A program made the position numbers and the translations under genes. A DNA stretch of 23,134 nt. Source: Rikenellaceae bacterium UBA1749. GTDB lineage: Bacteria > Bacteroidota > Bacteroidia > Bacteroidales > Rikenellaceae. Numbering within the stretch: the stretch's first letter is position 1; each line of letters opens with the position of its first letter. This document shows, one piece after another, positions 1 through 7,191 of the stretch. A model generated the notes under the pieces. The model was not told the origin of the DNA. It made no database searches and saw nothing but the letters and a program-made list of their open reading frames with translations. The stretch covers positions 1-23,134 of the forward strand of contig DCHP01000104.1 in the NCBI GenBank assembly GCA_002315675.1. Direction: 5' to 3'.

Positions 1-38
1 AAACCCCGTTCTAGATAGCTAGAGCGGGGTTTTATTTT
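1..38. terminator. Strong hairpin, probably bidirectional terminator
   Basis: Bases 1-14 pair with 19-32 around the loop ATAG, giving a 14-bp stem with one G-T wobble (T9). On the plus strand the stem is followed by TATTTT (33-38), as in a rho-independent terminator. On the minus strand it lies downstream of the Fic gene and would also work there, but its T-tract on that side runs off the window edge. The hairpin is seen directly; the terminator role is inferred. Confidence 0.8.
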
Positions 39-40
39 GG

Positions 41-59
41 TTGTTCCCAGTTTGTTCCC
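41..59. repeat. Short tandem copies of TTGTTCCC
   Basis: The octamer TTGTTCCC occurs at 41-48 and again at 52-59, three bases apart, between the edge terminator and the Fic gene. Its role is unknown. It could be chance, a protein-binding site, or part of an element boundary next to a gene that looks transferred. Confidence 0.35.
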
Positions 60-79
60 GATTCTCGATAGAATTTTCT

Positions 80-964
80 CTACGCCTCCTCGTAGTAATA
101 CGAATAGTCGATTCCTTTCATGAACATCTTCCTGTCATTCACCTTATCTGTCAAAGCTTCCTTCAGAAGCTTCTTAATCCCCGTGCTGTCCGCGACACTT
201 TTTTCCATTGCTGAGAGATAGGCATACTTGTCAATCCTACTCCAATCAACACACCGCCTGAGCCGCTTCTTCAGAATCAGGTCAAGCCAGATTCTTGTTG
301 TACGGCCATTTCCCTCCCTAAACGGATGAGCAACATTCATCTCTACGTATTTGTCCGCAATCTCATCAAATGTAGACTCCGGCATCTGTTCTATGTTATC
401 CAGAGTCTGTGCGAGATACGCAACCGGAGCAAAAGTGAAACCGCCTTTGGAAATATTCACTGTACGCACCTTCCCGGCAAAGTCATATAGCCCACCGAAC
501 AGATATGCGTGAATCTGTTGCAGTCCCTTAACTGTACCCACCTCAATGCTTTCCAACAGAGAACTTTCAAACAACGTATATGCTTTTGCCTTGCTCTTGC
601 CGTCAATGGTGTCGTCGCCATAGAGAAACCACTCAATAAACTGCGACGCCTTGTTGTTAGGCATGTTCTTGGCCAATTCCACAACGCCTGCAGCATCCAG
701 AACATCAGTCAATCTCATCTTGCCGTCCGGAGCGCGCAGTTTCAACTGGTTAGTGGCACTAACCACTTCAACCCCATCATTCTTAAGTTTGGTCTTCAGG
801 TATTTCCAATAATTGCGGTTTCTGGTATAGTCGTCCTGTGTATTCAGCACACCAACTATATCCAGCACACTGAACCACCATTTGGAATTCTCCTCATCCC
901 AGATGGCCCTGACCTCTCGGTCGTTGAAGAAACGTATTGATATTTTGGCCATATCCATTGTCAT
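80..964 (-). CDS. Fic-domain AMP-transferase with BRO-N-like N-terminus
   Basis: This 294-residue protein should be a protein AMPylator. Fic enzymes move AMP from ATP to a hydroxyl side chain of a target protein. Residues about 7-115 resemble the BRO-N domain of phage and mobile-element proteins. Residues about 128-294 are a Fic domain with the catalytic motif HPFREGNGR at 213-221 (catalytic H213) and the flap region near 157-180. From memory, the Fic part is close to the short Neisseria meningitidis Fic protein (class III). The C-terminal self-inhibitory SxxxE motif is present as SYYYE (288-292), although the glycine that usually follows is E293. No antitoxin gene adjoins it, as expected when inhibition is in cis. 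M3 and M5 are alternative starts. Two 60-base lines counted inside the gene (241-300, 721-780) hold 30 and 33 G+C, higher than much of the window, which fits horizontal acquisition. The target is unknown. Confidence 0.9.
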   Translation of the reverse strand: MTMDMAKISIRFFNDREVRAIWDEENSKWWFSVLDIVGVLNTQDDYTRNRNYWKYLKTKLKNDGVEVVSATNQLKLRAPDGKMRLTDVLDAAGVVELAKNMPNNKASQFIEWFLYGDDTIDGKSKAKAYTLFESSLLESIEVGTVKGLQQIHAYLFGGLYDFAGKVRTVNISKGGFTFAPVAYLAQTLDNIEQMPESTFDEIADKYVEMNVAHPFREGNGRTTRIWLDLILKKRLRRCVDWSRIDKYAYLSAMEKSVADSTGIKKLLKEALTDKVNDRKMFMKGIDYSYYYEEA

Positions 965-1020
965 AAAATTATTTCCACGCAGACCCTGTTAGGACTTAAA
1001 AACTATCTGGCGAATAATAT

Positions 1021-1051
1021 CAAAAATTGCATCGAAACAGTCAAAATCAAA
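1021..1051 (-). promoter_or_regulatory. Candidate Bacteroidetes-type promoter for the Fic gene
   Basis: Read on the minus strand, TTTG (1051-1048), a 19-base spacer and AATTTTTG (1028-1021) match the Bacteroidetes primary-sigma consensus TTTG-N19-21-TAnnTTTG with one mismatch in the -7 box. It would leave a leader of roughly 50 bases before the ATG at 964. AT-rich sequence makes chance matches likely. Confidence 0.35.
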
Positions 1052-1138
1052 ATCTTTAGTAAATTCATCACATTGCAAAACTAAAAATTACAAAAAAATG
1101 ATTATTCACCTTTGTGATTTTGCGACTATAGAATTCTG

Positions 1139-1837
1139 CTATCGAAGAGATGTCAAATAACCATAGTATCTGGCGTAATGTCTGGTGTCGCCATCAATGT
1201 AACATGCCATTTTGCCATTTTTGTAATTTAGGGCAAATGTGTACCTCAAATGTTCTTCAGTTCTTCCGTCAATGGTTACAGGCTGATTAATAATAACGTC
1301 AAACATTATAATGTTTTCTTCTTCTGTTCCTTCTCTGATATTTTCAACTTTGAAGCTTGTGAATCTATTTTCCGGAGTCTCAATCATCTCGTCACCATAT
1401 GATCCGCCATATCCACTTCCGCTTGAATGCCTGTACTCTTGATTGTTCATTGGTATGAATGCAAGTGATGAAATAAATGTACCCCCATAGCATCTTACAA
1501 CTCCCAAAAAACCTTCAGACCGGTATTCTGTTTTGTACCTGCAGTAATATGGCTCGAACCTGAATCTGAAATTCTCTAAGATATCTCTTGTCAGTCGACC
1601 AACTTCTGCCTGTTCCCTTAGAAGACGTTTTGCTTTTTTTACATATTTTTTACTTGCGGTAACAGCAACCTCTTCAGCTGTCATTACTGCAATTGAATCA
1701 TGAAGATCAGGCTTGTTGTTCGGAGCAAGTTTGTTGATAGGGTCAATGTCAATCGTATTGTTTTGATCATCGGTCGATTGACTATATGTCACTCCTACCA
1801 GTAATATACTGGTAATCAATAAAAGTAATCGTTTCAA
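1139..1837 (-). CDS. Secreted protein of unknown function
   Basis: I do not recognise this 232-residue protein. It begins with a clear signal peptide (basic MKR, hydrophobic residues 4-16, likely cleavage after TYSQ or nearby), so it should be periplasmic or exported. A Lys/Arg-rich stretch lies near residues 63-75 and a Ser/Gly-rich stretch (SSGSGYGGSYG) near 138-148; the C-terminal third is rich in alternating polar and hydrophobic strands. The start must be TTG at 1837: an in-frame TAA lies one codon upstream and no in-frame ATG precedes the signal peptide core. It follows the lipoprotein gene at 1876-2391 by 38 bases in the same direction, so the two are probably co-transcribed. Confidence 0.7.
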   Translation of the reverse strand: MKRLLLLITSILLVGVTYSQSTDDQNNTIDIDPINKLAPNNKPDLHDSIAVMTAEEVAVTASKKYVKKAKRLLREQAEVGRLTRDILENFRFRFEPYYCRYKTEYRSEGFLGVVRCYGGTFISSLAFIPMNNQEYRHSSGSGYGGSYGDEMIETPENRFTSFKVENIREGTEEENIIMFDVIINQPVTIDGRTEEHLRYTFALNYKNGKMACYIDGDTRHYARYYGYLTSLR

Positions 1838-1875
1838 AGTTTAATAGTCTATTTGATATATTCTATTCTTAGAAT

Positions 1876-2391
1876 CTATTTGTCAGAATAATCAAAAGTG
1901 TAACTCAAACCATCGCTGTAGTTCATTACAATAGTACTGTCGTTCTGGTCTACTCCTGTAAAGTCAAAAGTATATATTCCGGCATTATATGATGAAGTCA
2001 GAATTCCTTCTTCCAATTGCAGCAATGGCATATAGTTAGGCCCGTCATTATTGAAGTCTTCACTATATTTGGCTTCAATAATATCTTCACCTATGGTAAA
2101 TGTTCCTGTAGGAAGTTTATCTCCTGTTGCCTTGTTCATTGTAAATTCTACATGAACTCCATTGCCTGTCCATTTGCCTGTATTTGCATCAACAGTAGAA
2201 TTTCCTCCGTCAAAATTGATGATTATCTTATCACTATATATGTTCTCTGTCAGTATTTTAATAGGACAAGCATACTTAACTCCGACTCTTAAGGCATTTG
2301 TCATTTCCTCATCATCGGAACTTTTGCTGCCTTTGCAACCAAACATCAATGAAATTGAAACTAGTATAGCTATTACAATAAATCTCTTCAT
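1876..2391 (-). CDS. Small lipoprotein of unknown function
   Basis: This 171-residue protein has a lipoprotein signal: MKR, a hydrophobic core, and the lipobox LMFGC with C19 as the lipidated residue. The residues after it include an acidic run (SSDDEE), resembling the lipoprotein export signals that send Bacteroidetes lipoproteins to the cell surface. The remainder looks like a beta-rich domain of about 140 residues, with no motif I can name. It lies 54 bases downstream of tcdA, with a promoter candidate in between, and just upstream of another secreted unknown, so the pair may form a small transcription unit. Localisation is well supported; function is unknown. Confidence 0.75.
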   Translation of the reverse strand: MKRFIVIAILVSISLMFGCKGSKSSDDEEMTNALRVGVKYACPIKILTENIYSDKIIINFDGGNSTVDANTGKWTGNGVHVEFTMNKATGDKLPTGTFTIGEDIIEAKYSEDFNNDGPNYMPLLQLEEGILTSSYNAGIYTFDFTGVDQNDSTIVMNYSDGLSYTFDYSDK

Positions 2392-2424
2392 TTTGTCTTC
2401 TATTATTTCTTCTTTTACAAATGT

Positions 2425-2455
2425 TAAAGGTATTAAAAAATTATGTTAGTCCAAA
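2425..2455 (-). promoter_or_regulatory. Candidate promoter for the lipoprotein gene pair
   Basis: On the minus strand TTTG (2455-2452), a 19-base spacer and TACCTTTA (2432-2425) fit TTTG-N19-21-TAnnTTTG with one mismatch, the final G. The -33 element overlaps the end of tcdA. Transcription would start near 2418, about 27 bases before the ATG at 2391. Confidence 0.4.
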
Positions 2456-3156
2456 ATCATGCGGATTATTGCAGATGCAATAGCACATCCAAATGATGCC
2501 GGCATGTATGATATTGTTCCAACCATAGCCTTCTTGTTCCGTTCTTCACAAATTATCATTGAACCATCAAGAGGCTCCTCTGCCGAAAAGACAGCGGTGA
2601 ATCCACTATGAATCCCCATCTTGTGTAACCTTTTTCTAAGCATATGAGCAAGAGGGCAGTGGTGCGTTTTACTTATATCATCTATTTCTATTCTTGTCGG
2701 ATCCAACTTTGCACCTGATCCCATTGCACTTACAACTCTTATCTTTCGTTCCATGGCAGCTTTTATTAGATTCGCTTTTGGAGATAAGGTGTCAATTGCA
2801 TCTACAAGATAATCGAATTTGTCGCTGTCAAGAAGCTCATAAGTCATATCATCTTTTATGTACTCATTTACGATATTAATTTTCAGGTATGGATTAATGT
2901 CCAGCAGTCTTTCCTTCATAACTTCAACTTTTGTCTTACCTACTGTTGAATGAAGTGCGAGAAGTTGACGGTTTATGTTTGTTTCACTGACAACATCTAC
3001 ATCTGCGATAGTAATTTCTCCGATTCCGGCTCTCACAAGCATTTCTGCTGCATATGCACCGACTCCACCTATTCCAACTACAAGAATATGTACACCTTTT
3101 AATCTACTGTACTTTTCCTGTCCTACCAGTAGTATCGTCCTTTCATCCCAACTCAT
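2446..3156 (-). CDS. tcdA: tRNA threonylcarbamoyladenosine dehydratase (TcdA/CsdL type)
   Basis: This E1-like, ATP-using enzyme cyclises t6A to ct6A at position 37 of tRNAs that read ANN codons; it acts in the cytoplasm. The 236-residue protein shows the Rossmann nucleotide loop GIGGVG (28-33), the acidic residues after the second strand in ADVDVV (51-56), the conserved TNINRQ (59-64) and the DAIDT motif (119-123), as in the ThiF/MoeB/TcdA superfamily. The C-terminal part with the DPTRIEIDDI and HHCPLAH segments fits TcdA better than MoeB or ThiF, which are longer or carry paired zinc CxxC motifs not seen here. Its ATG overlaps the stop of the TatD gene as ATGA, so translation is probably coupled. 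Confidence 0.88.
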   Translation of the reverse strand: MSWDERTILLVGQEKYSRLKGVHILVVGIGGVGAYAAEMLVRAGIGEITIADVDVVSETNINRQLLALHSTVGKTKVEVMKERLLDINPYLKINIVNEYIKDDMTYELLDSDKFDYLVDAIDTLSPKANLIKAAMERKIRVVSAMGSGAKLDPTRIEIDDISKTHHCPLAHMLRKRLHKMGIHSGFTAVFSAEEPLDGSMIICEERNKKAMVGTISYMPASFGCAIASAIIRMILD

Positions 3157-3806
3157 ATTTTAATCCCTGAATTTTTAATATTCTCTTCTATAATGTTTTG
3201 TAGTTCAATAGTATCAATACCAAGTATAGATGCAGTCTTCCTGTAGTGATCAATTATTCCCACACCTGTTTCGTCTGTTTCAAGAAGCAGGCGATTTTTG
3301 ATGTGCGGATACAATTCCTTTAATTTTGTTGGGTACATAGGTGAAATAGAAATGAATCCTCCCTTATTAATTATTTCATCAGCCTGTTTTTTCCCGTTCC
3401 TGAATCCATGTACAATAAATGGCATCTTGTACCCTGAACTTTCAATTATTCTTAAAGTCTGTGGAAGTGCTTTGACTATATGTAATATTATTGGATAATT
3501 GTATTTTGCTGCTATATTGATTTGCGCCTTGAAATATTCTATCTGTTTGTTGATTGTTTCCTGAAATCTGAAATCCAGTCCTATCTCTCCTATTGCTATT
3601 AGATTGGTATTATCGGTAACACTATCAAAGATAGTATCAGAATACGATATTTTATCAACATCATATGGATGTATCCCATAACTAAAAGGAAACGTGCAGA
3701 TGTCGTTGTTTACACCTGCACGTCTGTTGTATATACTATGGACACAATTGTCACTTCCTACTTCTTGAGGGAAATAATGGGTGTGTATGTCATAGTAATT
3801 CTGCAA
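3153..3806 (-). CDS. TatD-family metal-dependent hydrolase
   Basis: TatD-like proteins are TIM-barrel metallohydrolases with 3'-5' exonuclease or related phosphoesterase activity. This one has 217 residues, shorter than the usual 255-265. The metal-binding set is present: HxH (H8, H10) in DIHTH, E74 in GEIGLD, H109, H133 and D178 in LLLETD. The start codon is TTG at 3806. It is the only candidate that keeps the N-terminal HxH, because the preceding gene ends with an in-frame TAG only one codon upstream (TAG-GAT-TTG). Translation therefore probably depends on ribosomes finishing the upstream gene. It sits between the NfnB-like gene and tcdA. The substrate is unknown; the short length may put it in the TatD-like branch common in Bacteroidetes. 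Confidence 0.85.
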   Translation of the reverse strand: MQNYYDIHTHYFPQEVGSDNCVHSIYNRRAGVNNDICTFPFSYGIHPYDVDKISYSDTIFDSVTDNTNLIAIGEIGLDFRFQETINKQIEYFKAQINIAAKYNYPIILHIVKALPQTLRIIESSGYKMPFIVHGFRNGKKQADEIINKGGFISISPMYPTKLKELYPHIKNRLLLETDETGVGIIDHYRKTASILGIDTIELQNIIEENIKNSGIKI

Positions 3807-3809
3807 ATC

Positions 3810-5198
3810 CTATAATGATTTACAATATTCATCAATGCTTTTAGCTGCACGTCTGCCTGCACCCATTGCAAGAATAACTGTAGCAGCACCGCTTACAGTG
3901 TCGCCACCTGCAAATACACCTTTACGTGTTGTAGCTAGTGTTTCGTCTGCAACCAGACAACCGCGACGATTCTTTTCCAGTCCGTTTGTTGTATTTGCAA
4001 TTAGTGGATTTGGTGATGTTCCAAGTGCCATAATCACAGAGTCGCATTCAATTTCAAATTCGCTTCCTGGAATAGGCTGAGGACTGCGTCTTCCACTTTC
4101 GTCTGGTTCACCCAGCTCCTGACGGATACATCTTACTGCTTTAACCCATCCTTTGTCATCAGAAAGGATTTCAATTGGATTGGTAAGCATTTCAAAATTA
4201 ATTCCTTCTTCCTTTGCATGGTGAACTTCTTCTTTTCTTGCAGGCAATTCCTCTTCCCCACGACGGTATACTATGTATGCGTCAGAGCCTAGTCTTTTCG
4301 CTGTTCTGACTGCATCCATTGCAACGTTACCACCACCGACTACAACAGTCTTTTCCCCGACAAGGATCGGTGTGTCGTATTCAGAACTGAAAGCCTTCAT
4401 CAAATTAACTCTTGTCAGATATTCGTTTGCTGAAACAACGCCATTAAGGTTTTCTCCTTCAATTCCCATAAATTTAGGAAGACCGGCTCCACTTGCAACA
4501 AATACTGCAGAGAATCCTTCGTCATTCATCAGGCTGTCAATTGTTGAAGTACGTCCAATAATGACATCAGTTTCAATCTTTACACCCAATGCTTTGACTT
4601 TCTTCAGTTCATTGTCCAGTATTTTTGATTTTGGAAGACGGAATTCAGGAATACCATACGCAAGAACACCGCCTGCCTTATGAAGTGCTTCAAAGATGGT
4701 TACTTCATATCCTAATTTTGCGAGGTCAGCAGCACATGCCAGACCAGCAGGACCGCTACCTACAACAGCTATTTTCTTACCATTCTTTACTATACCTTCA
4801 GCACTTCCAAAATCTCCATTTTCCAAAGTCCAGTCACCTACAAAACGTTCCAGTTTACCGATACTAACACTTTCGCCTTTTACACCAAGGATACATGAAC
4901 CTTCACACTGAGTCTCCTGAGGGCATACTCTACCGCAAACAGATGGGAGTAAACTATCTTCCGAAATGGTGTTTGCTGCGGCTTTAAAGTCTCCTGAAAG
5001 TATTTCGGAGATAAATTTTGGAATATTAATATTAACAGGACACGCATTCATACAACGTGGGTTCTTGCAATTCAGACAACGGGATGCTTCAAGCTGTGCC
5101 TCTTCAACATTGTAGCCATAGCATACTTCTTCAAAATTCGTTGCTCTTACCGCAGGAGCTTGTTCTCTTACAGGTACTCTAGGTATTTTATTTGCCAT
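3810..5198 (-). CDS. NfnB/SudA-type NADPH-binding iron-sulfur flavoprotein (often labelled gltA)
   Basis: This 462-residue protein belongs to the glutamate synthase small-subunit family. Paired with the next gene upstream it is best read as the large subunit of NADH-dependent ferredoxin:NADP+ oxidoreductase, which couples reduced ferredoxin plus NADH to NADPH formation. The N-terminus has eight cysteines for two [4Fe-4S] clusters (C41, C44, C49, C53 and C88, C92, C98, C102). An FAD-binding GSGPAGLA follows at 147-154, then a second dinucleotide loop (VVGGGNVAMD) in the middle for NADPH, and a C-terminal FAD-contacting GGD segment. No large glutamate synthase subunit lies nearby, which argues against a GltBD role. 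The start overlaps the end of the NfnA-like gene by 11 bases and has a strong Shine-Dalgarno inside it. Confidence 0.85.
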   Translation of the reverse strand: MANKIPRVPVREQAPAVRATNFEEVCYGYNVEEAQLEASRCLNCKNPRCMNACPVNINIPKFISEILSGDFKAAANTISEDSLLPSVCGRVCPQETQCEGSCILGVKGESVSIGKLERFVGDWTLENGDFGSAEGIVKNGKKIAVVGSGPAGLACAADLAKLGYEVTIFEALHKAGGVLAYGIPEFRLPKSKILDNELKKVKALGVKIETDVIIGRTSTIDSLMNDEGFSAVFVASGAGLPKFMGIEGENLNGVVSANEYLTRVNLMKAFSSEYDTPILVGEKTVVVGGGNVAMDAVRTAKRLGSDAYIVYRRGEEELPARKEEVHHAKEEGINFEMLTNPIEILSDDKGWVKAVRCIRQELGEPDESGRRSPQPIPGSEFEIECDSVIMALGTSPNPLIANTTNGLEKNRRGCLVADETLATTRKGVFAGGDTVSGAATVILAMGAGRRAAKSIDEYCKSL

Positions 5199-6069
5199 TT
5201 CCAGTTCCTCCTATATTACATTTATGATCATGTTCTTCATTACATCTTTGTTCCAGTGTTCTGTACATGCCACCACGACGAAGAGCCTGATCAAAATCTA
5301 CTTCATGACCATCAAATTCTGGTCCTTCAACGCATGCAAAACGGGTCTTTCCACCTACACTTACTCTGCATGCCCCGCACATTCCGGTTCCATCAACCAT
5401 TAATGAGTTCAGACTGACAATTGTTCTTATGCCGAGAGCTTTGGTTGTCAATGCTGCAAATTTCATCATAATCATTGGACCGATTGCTACCACAAGATCA
5501 AATTTATTGCCTTCTGCAACCAATGATTTCAATAGATCTGTTACAAGGCCATGGAAACCATAACTGCCGTCATCTGTTGCAATATGTACATTAGGTGTAA
5601 GTTTACGGAACTCCTTTTCCATAATCACCAGACCTTTGGTCTTTGCACCGATTATTACATGAGCCTTTATGCCGCGTTCTGCCAAATAACGGACCTGTGG
5701 ATAAACCGGAGCAGCTCCAAGTCCACCTGCAATAAACATAATGTTCATTGAAGATAGTTCTTCATCTGTTTTTTCAACAAGTTCAGATGGATTTCCAAGT
5801 GGACCTACTACATCTCTAAAACAATCACCTTCTTTGAATCCGCATATTTTTTTAGTTGATGCACCTATTGCTTGGATAACGATTGTTACTATTCCTTCTT
5901 CTCTGTTATAATCACAGATTGTCAGTGGAACTCGTTCCCCTTTTTCATCTGCAACAACTATCAAGAATTGTCCTGGAAGGGCGACATTTGCAAGTCTTGG
6001 ACTATATACATCCATCAGTACTATCGATGGGGCCAGATCCTTGCGCTCTTTAATTTGAAAATTGTTCAT
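5188..6069 (-). CDS. NfnA/SudB-type FAD/NAD- and [2Fe-2S]-binding subunit
   Basis: This 293-residue protein is of the dihydroorotate dehydrogenase electron-transfer/sulfide dehydrogenase beta family. It has an N-terminal FAD-binding barrel (about 1-98, with the FAD-binding RVPLTICD at 46-53), an NAD-binding domain from about residue 108 (AGGLGAAP, 114-121) and a C-terminal [2Fe-2S] site. The iron ligands visible are C231, C234 and C246, and D226 five residues before C231. Known NfnA uses one aspartate and three cysteines, which this spacing fits. With the overlapping downstream NfnB-like gene it should form a cytoplasmic bifurcating transhydrogenase; an NADPH-dependent sulfur reductase role (SudAB) cannot be excluded. 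The last 20 residues carry two more cysteines and histidines, whose role is unclear. Confidence 0.85.
   Translation of the reverse strand: MNNFQIKERKDLAPSIVLMDVYSPRLANVALPGQFLIVVADEKGERVPLTICDYNREEGIVTIVIQAIGASTKKICGFKEGDCFRDVVGPLGNPSELVEKTDEELSSMNIMFIAGGLGAAPVYPQVRYLAERGIKAHVIIGAKTKGLVIMEKEFRKLTPNVHIATDDGSYGFHGLVTDLLKSLVAEGNKFDLVVAIGPMIMMKFAALTTKALGIRTIVSLNSLMVDGTGMCGACRVSVGGKTRFACVEGPEFDGHEVDFDQALRRGGMYRTLEQRCNEEHDHKCNIGGTGNGK
5207..5211 (-). promoter_or_regulatory. Strong ribosome binding site GGAGG
   Basis: On the minus strand GGAGG lies 8 bases before the ATG at 5198, within the last codons of the NfnA-like gene. Perfect Shine-Dalgarno sequences are uncommon in Bacteroidetes, so this fixes the start and suggests coordinated synthesis of the two subunits. 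Confidence 0.75.
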
Positions 6070-6081
6070 TTAATAAAATAT

Positions 6082-7158
6082 TTAATTAATTTTTGCTATC
6101 ACTCTGATTTCCCTGACGGGATATATAGGGTCATTACTTATTATACGAATAATTTCAGCTATATCTTCTGCCGTATCGCTGTTAACCATTATAGTAATTT
6201 TTGTAGACTGTCCTACGGCAATTTCACTTTCATGAATTGATACATTGATCTTATTCTTATTGTAATCTACGTATCTTATTTTAAGAGGACTTTTACCCTT
6301 ATTGGTTATCGTAAATTCCCGTTTCAGCTCTTCACCCATTCTGCTGTCCGAAAAACTGTAGAAATATGATGATAATATACAATAAGGTGCATTATTTCTT
6401 TCTTCAGCAGAAATCAATGCAAAATCTTCTGTAAGATCTCCATGGACGAACAATTCAATAGGCTGAACACTGTTATCAACAATTATTGGCAACATTATGG
6501 ATCGTCTTCCCCACATGTCCTTTTCTGGTGATATCACTATATTCTCAATGCATGACGTATGAGGCTCGATTACCTGTTCTGGAACATCAACCTTCATCCA
6601 TTCTGGTATTTTATTTGTATCAATACCGACTTTGATCCTATTGTCCGAATTGTTGTAAAACTTAACATTTCCTGAACTTTCTCTTGTGTTTGGGATAGCT
6701 CCGAAATCAATCTGGGAATCTGATAATCTTATCCCTTTGGAAAGAAGAATAGGGTAGTCATCCTCAATTCCTCTTGGTTTGGCTTCAACAACACCCTTGA
6801 TTTTTAATGTGATGTTGTTGCCTTCCATATTTCCCTGAATGATAATATATTTTTCAAATCTTCCAGGTCTGCCGGTTGGATCGTATGTTACTATAAAATC
6901 ATCGCTATTACCTGGAAGTAATGGTTCTTTTCTATATGTAGGAGTTGTACATCCGCAGCTTGTATTGACACTATAGAACATTAGTGGGGACTTACCTCCG
7001 TTTGAATAATGGAAAGAGTGGGAAACTTTACCGTCCTCTTCCTTAATAACTCCAAAATTCCATTCCATCTGGTCAAAATATACAATGGTATTCTCTGGCT
7101 GAGCTTTTATGTTAAGCACAGTCATCAATAGGCAAATGTATATTAAAAGACTCCTCAT
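6082..7158 (-). CDS. Secreted DUF1573-domain protein
   Basis: This 358-residue exported protein has a signal peptide (residues 1-20, ending near NIKAQ). The first 120 residues are a DUF1573 unit: FGVI near 35-38, then the typical SCGCT with C68 and C70, then a beta-strand region ending near residue 125. A second repeat without the CGC motif begins near residue 147 (DFGAI) and a third immunoglobulin-like segment lies in the last 100 residues. DUF1573 folds resemble ASH/PapD-like beta sandwiches and are common in the Bacteroidetes periplasm; their function is not known. The gene lies 33 bases after the glycosyltransferase and 12 bases before the NfnA-like gene, so it is in the same probable operon, although no functional link is evident. 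Confidence 0.82.
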   Translation of the reverse strand: MRSLLIYICLLMTVLNIKAQPENTIVYFDQMEWNFGVIKEEDGKVSHSFHYSNGGKSPLMFYSVNTSCGCTTPTYRKEPLLPGNSDDFIVTYDPTGRPGRFEKYIIIQGNMEGNNITLKIKGVVEAKPRGIEDDYPILLSKGIRLSDSQIDFGAIPNTRESSGNVKFYNNSDNRIKVGIDTNKIPEWMKVDVPEQVIEPHTSCIENIVISPEKDMWGRRSIMLPIIVDNSVQPIELFVHGDLTEDFALISAEERNNAPYCILSSYFYSFSDSRMGEELKREFTITNKGKSPLKIRYVDYNKNKINVSIHESEIAVGQSTKITIMVNSDTAEDIAEIIRIISNDPIYPVREIRVIAKIN

Positions 7159-7191
7159 TTTTTTTCTTTTCGTTTTATAATTGCATGTATC

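Noticed and set aside
509..940. Plus-strand open frame of 143 codons inside the Fic gene
   Set aside because: It is a shadow of the Fic coding sequence with no family likeness of its own.
3810..5198. Call as the small subunit of glutamate synthase
   Set aside because: No large glutamate synthase gene adjoins it, while an overlapping NfnA/SudB-type partner does.
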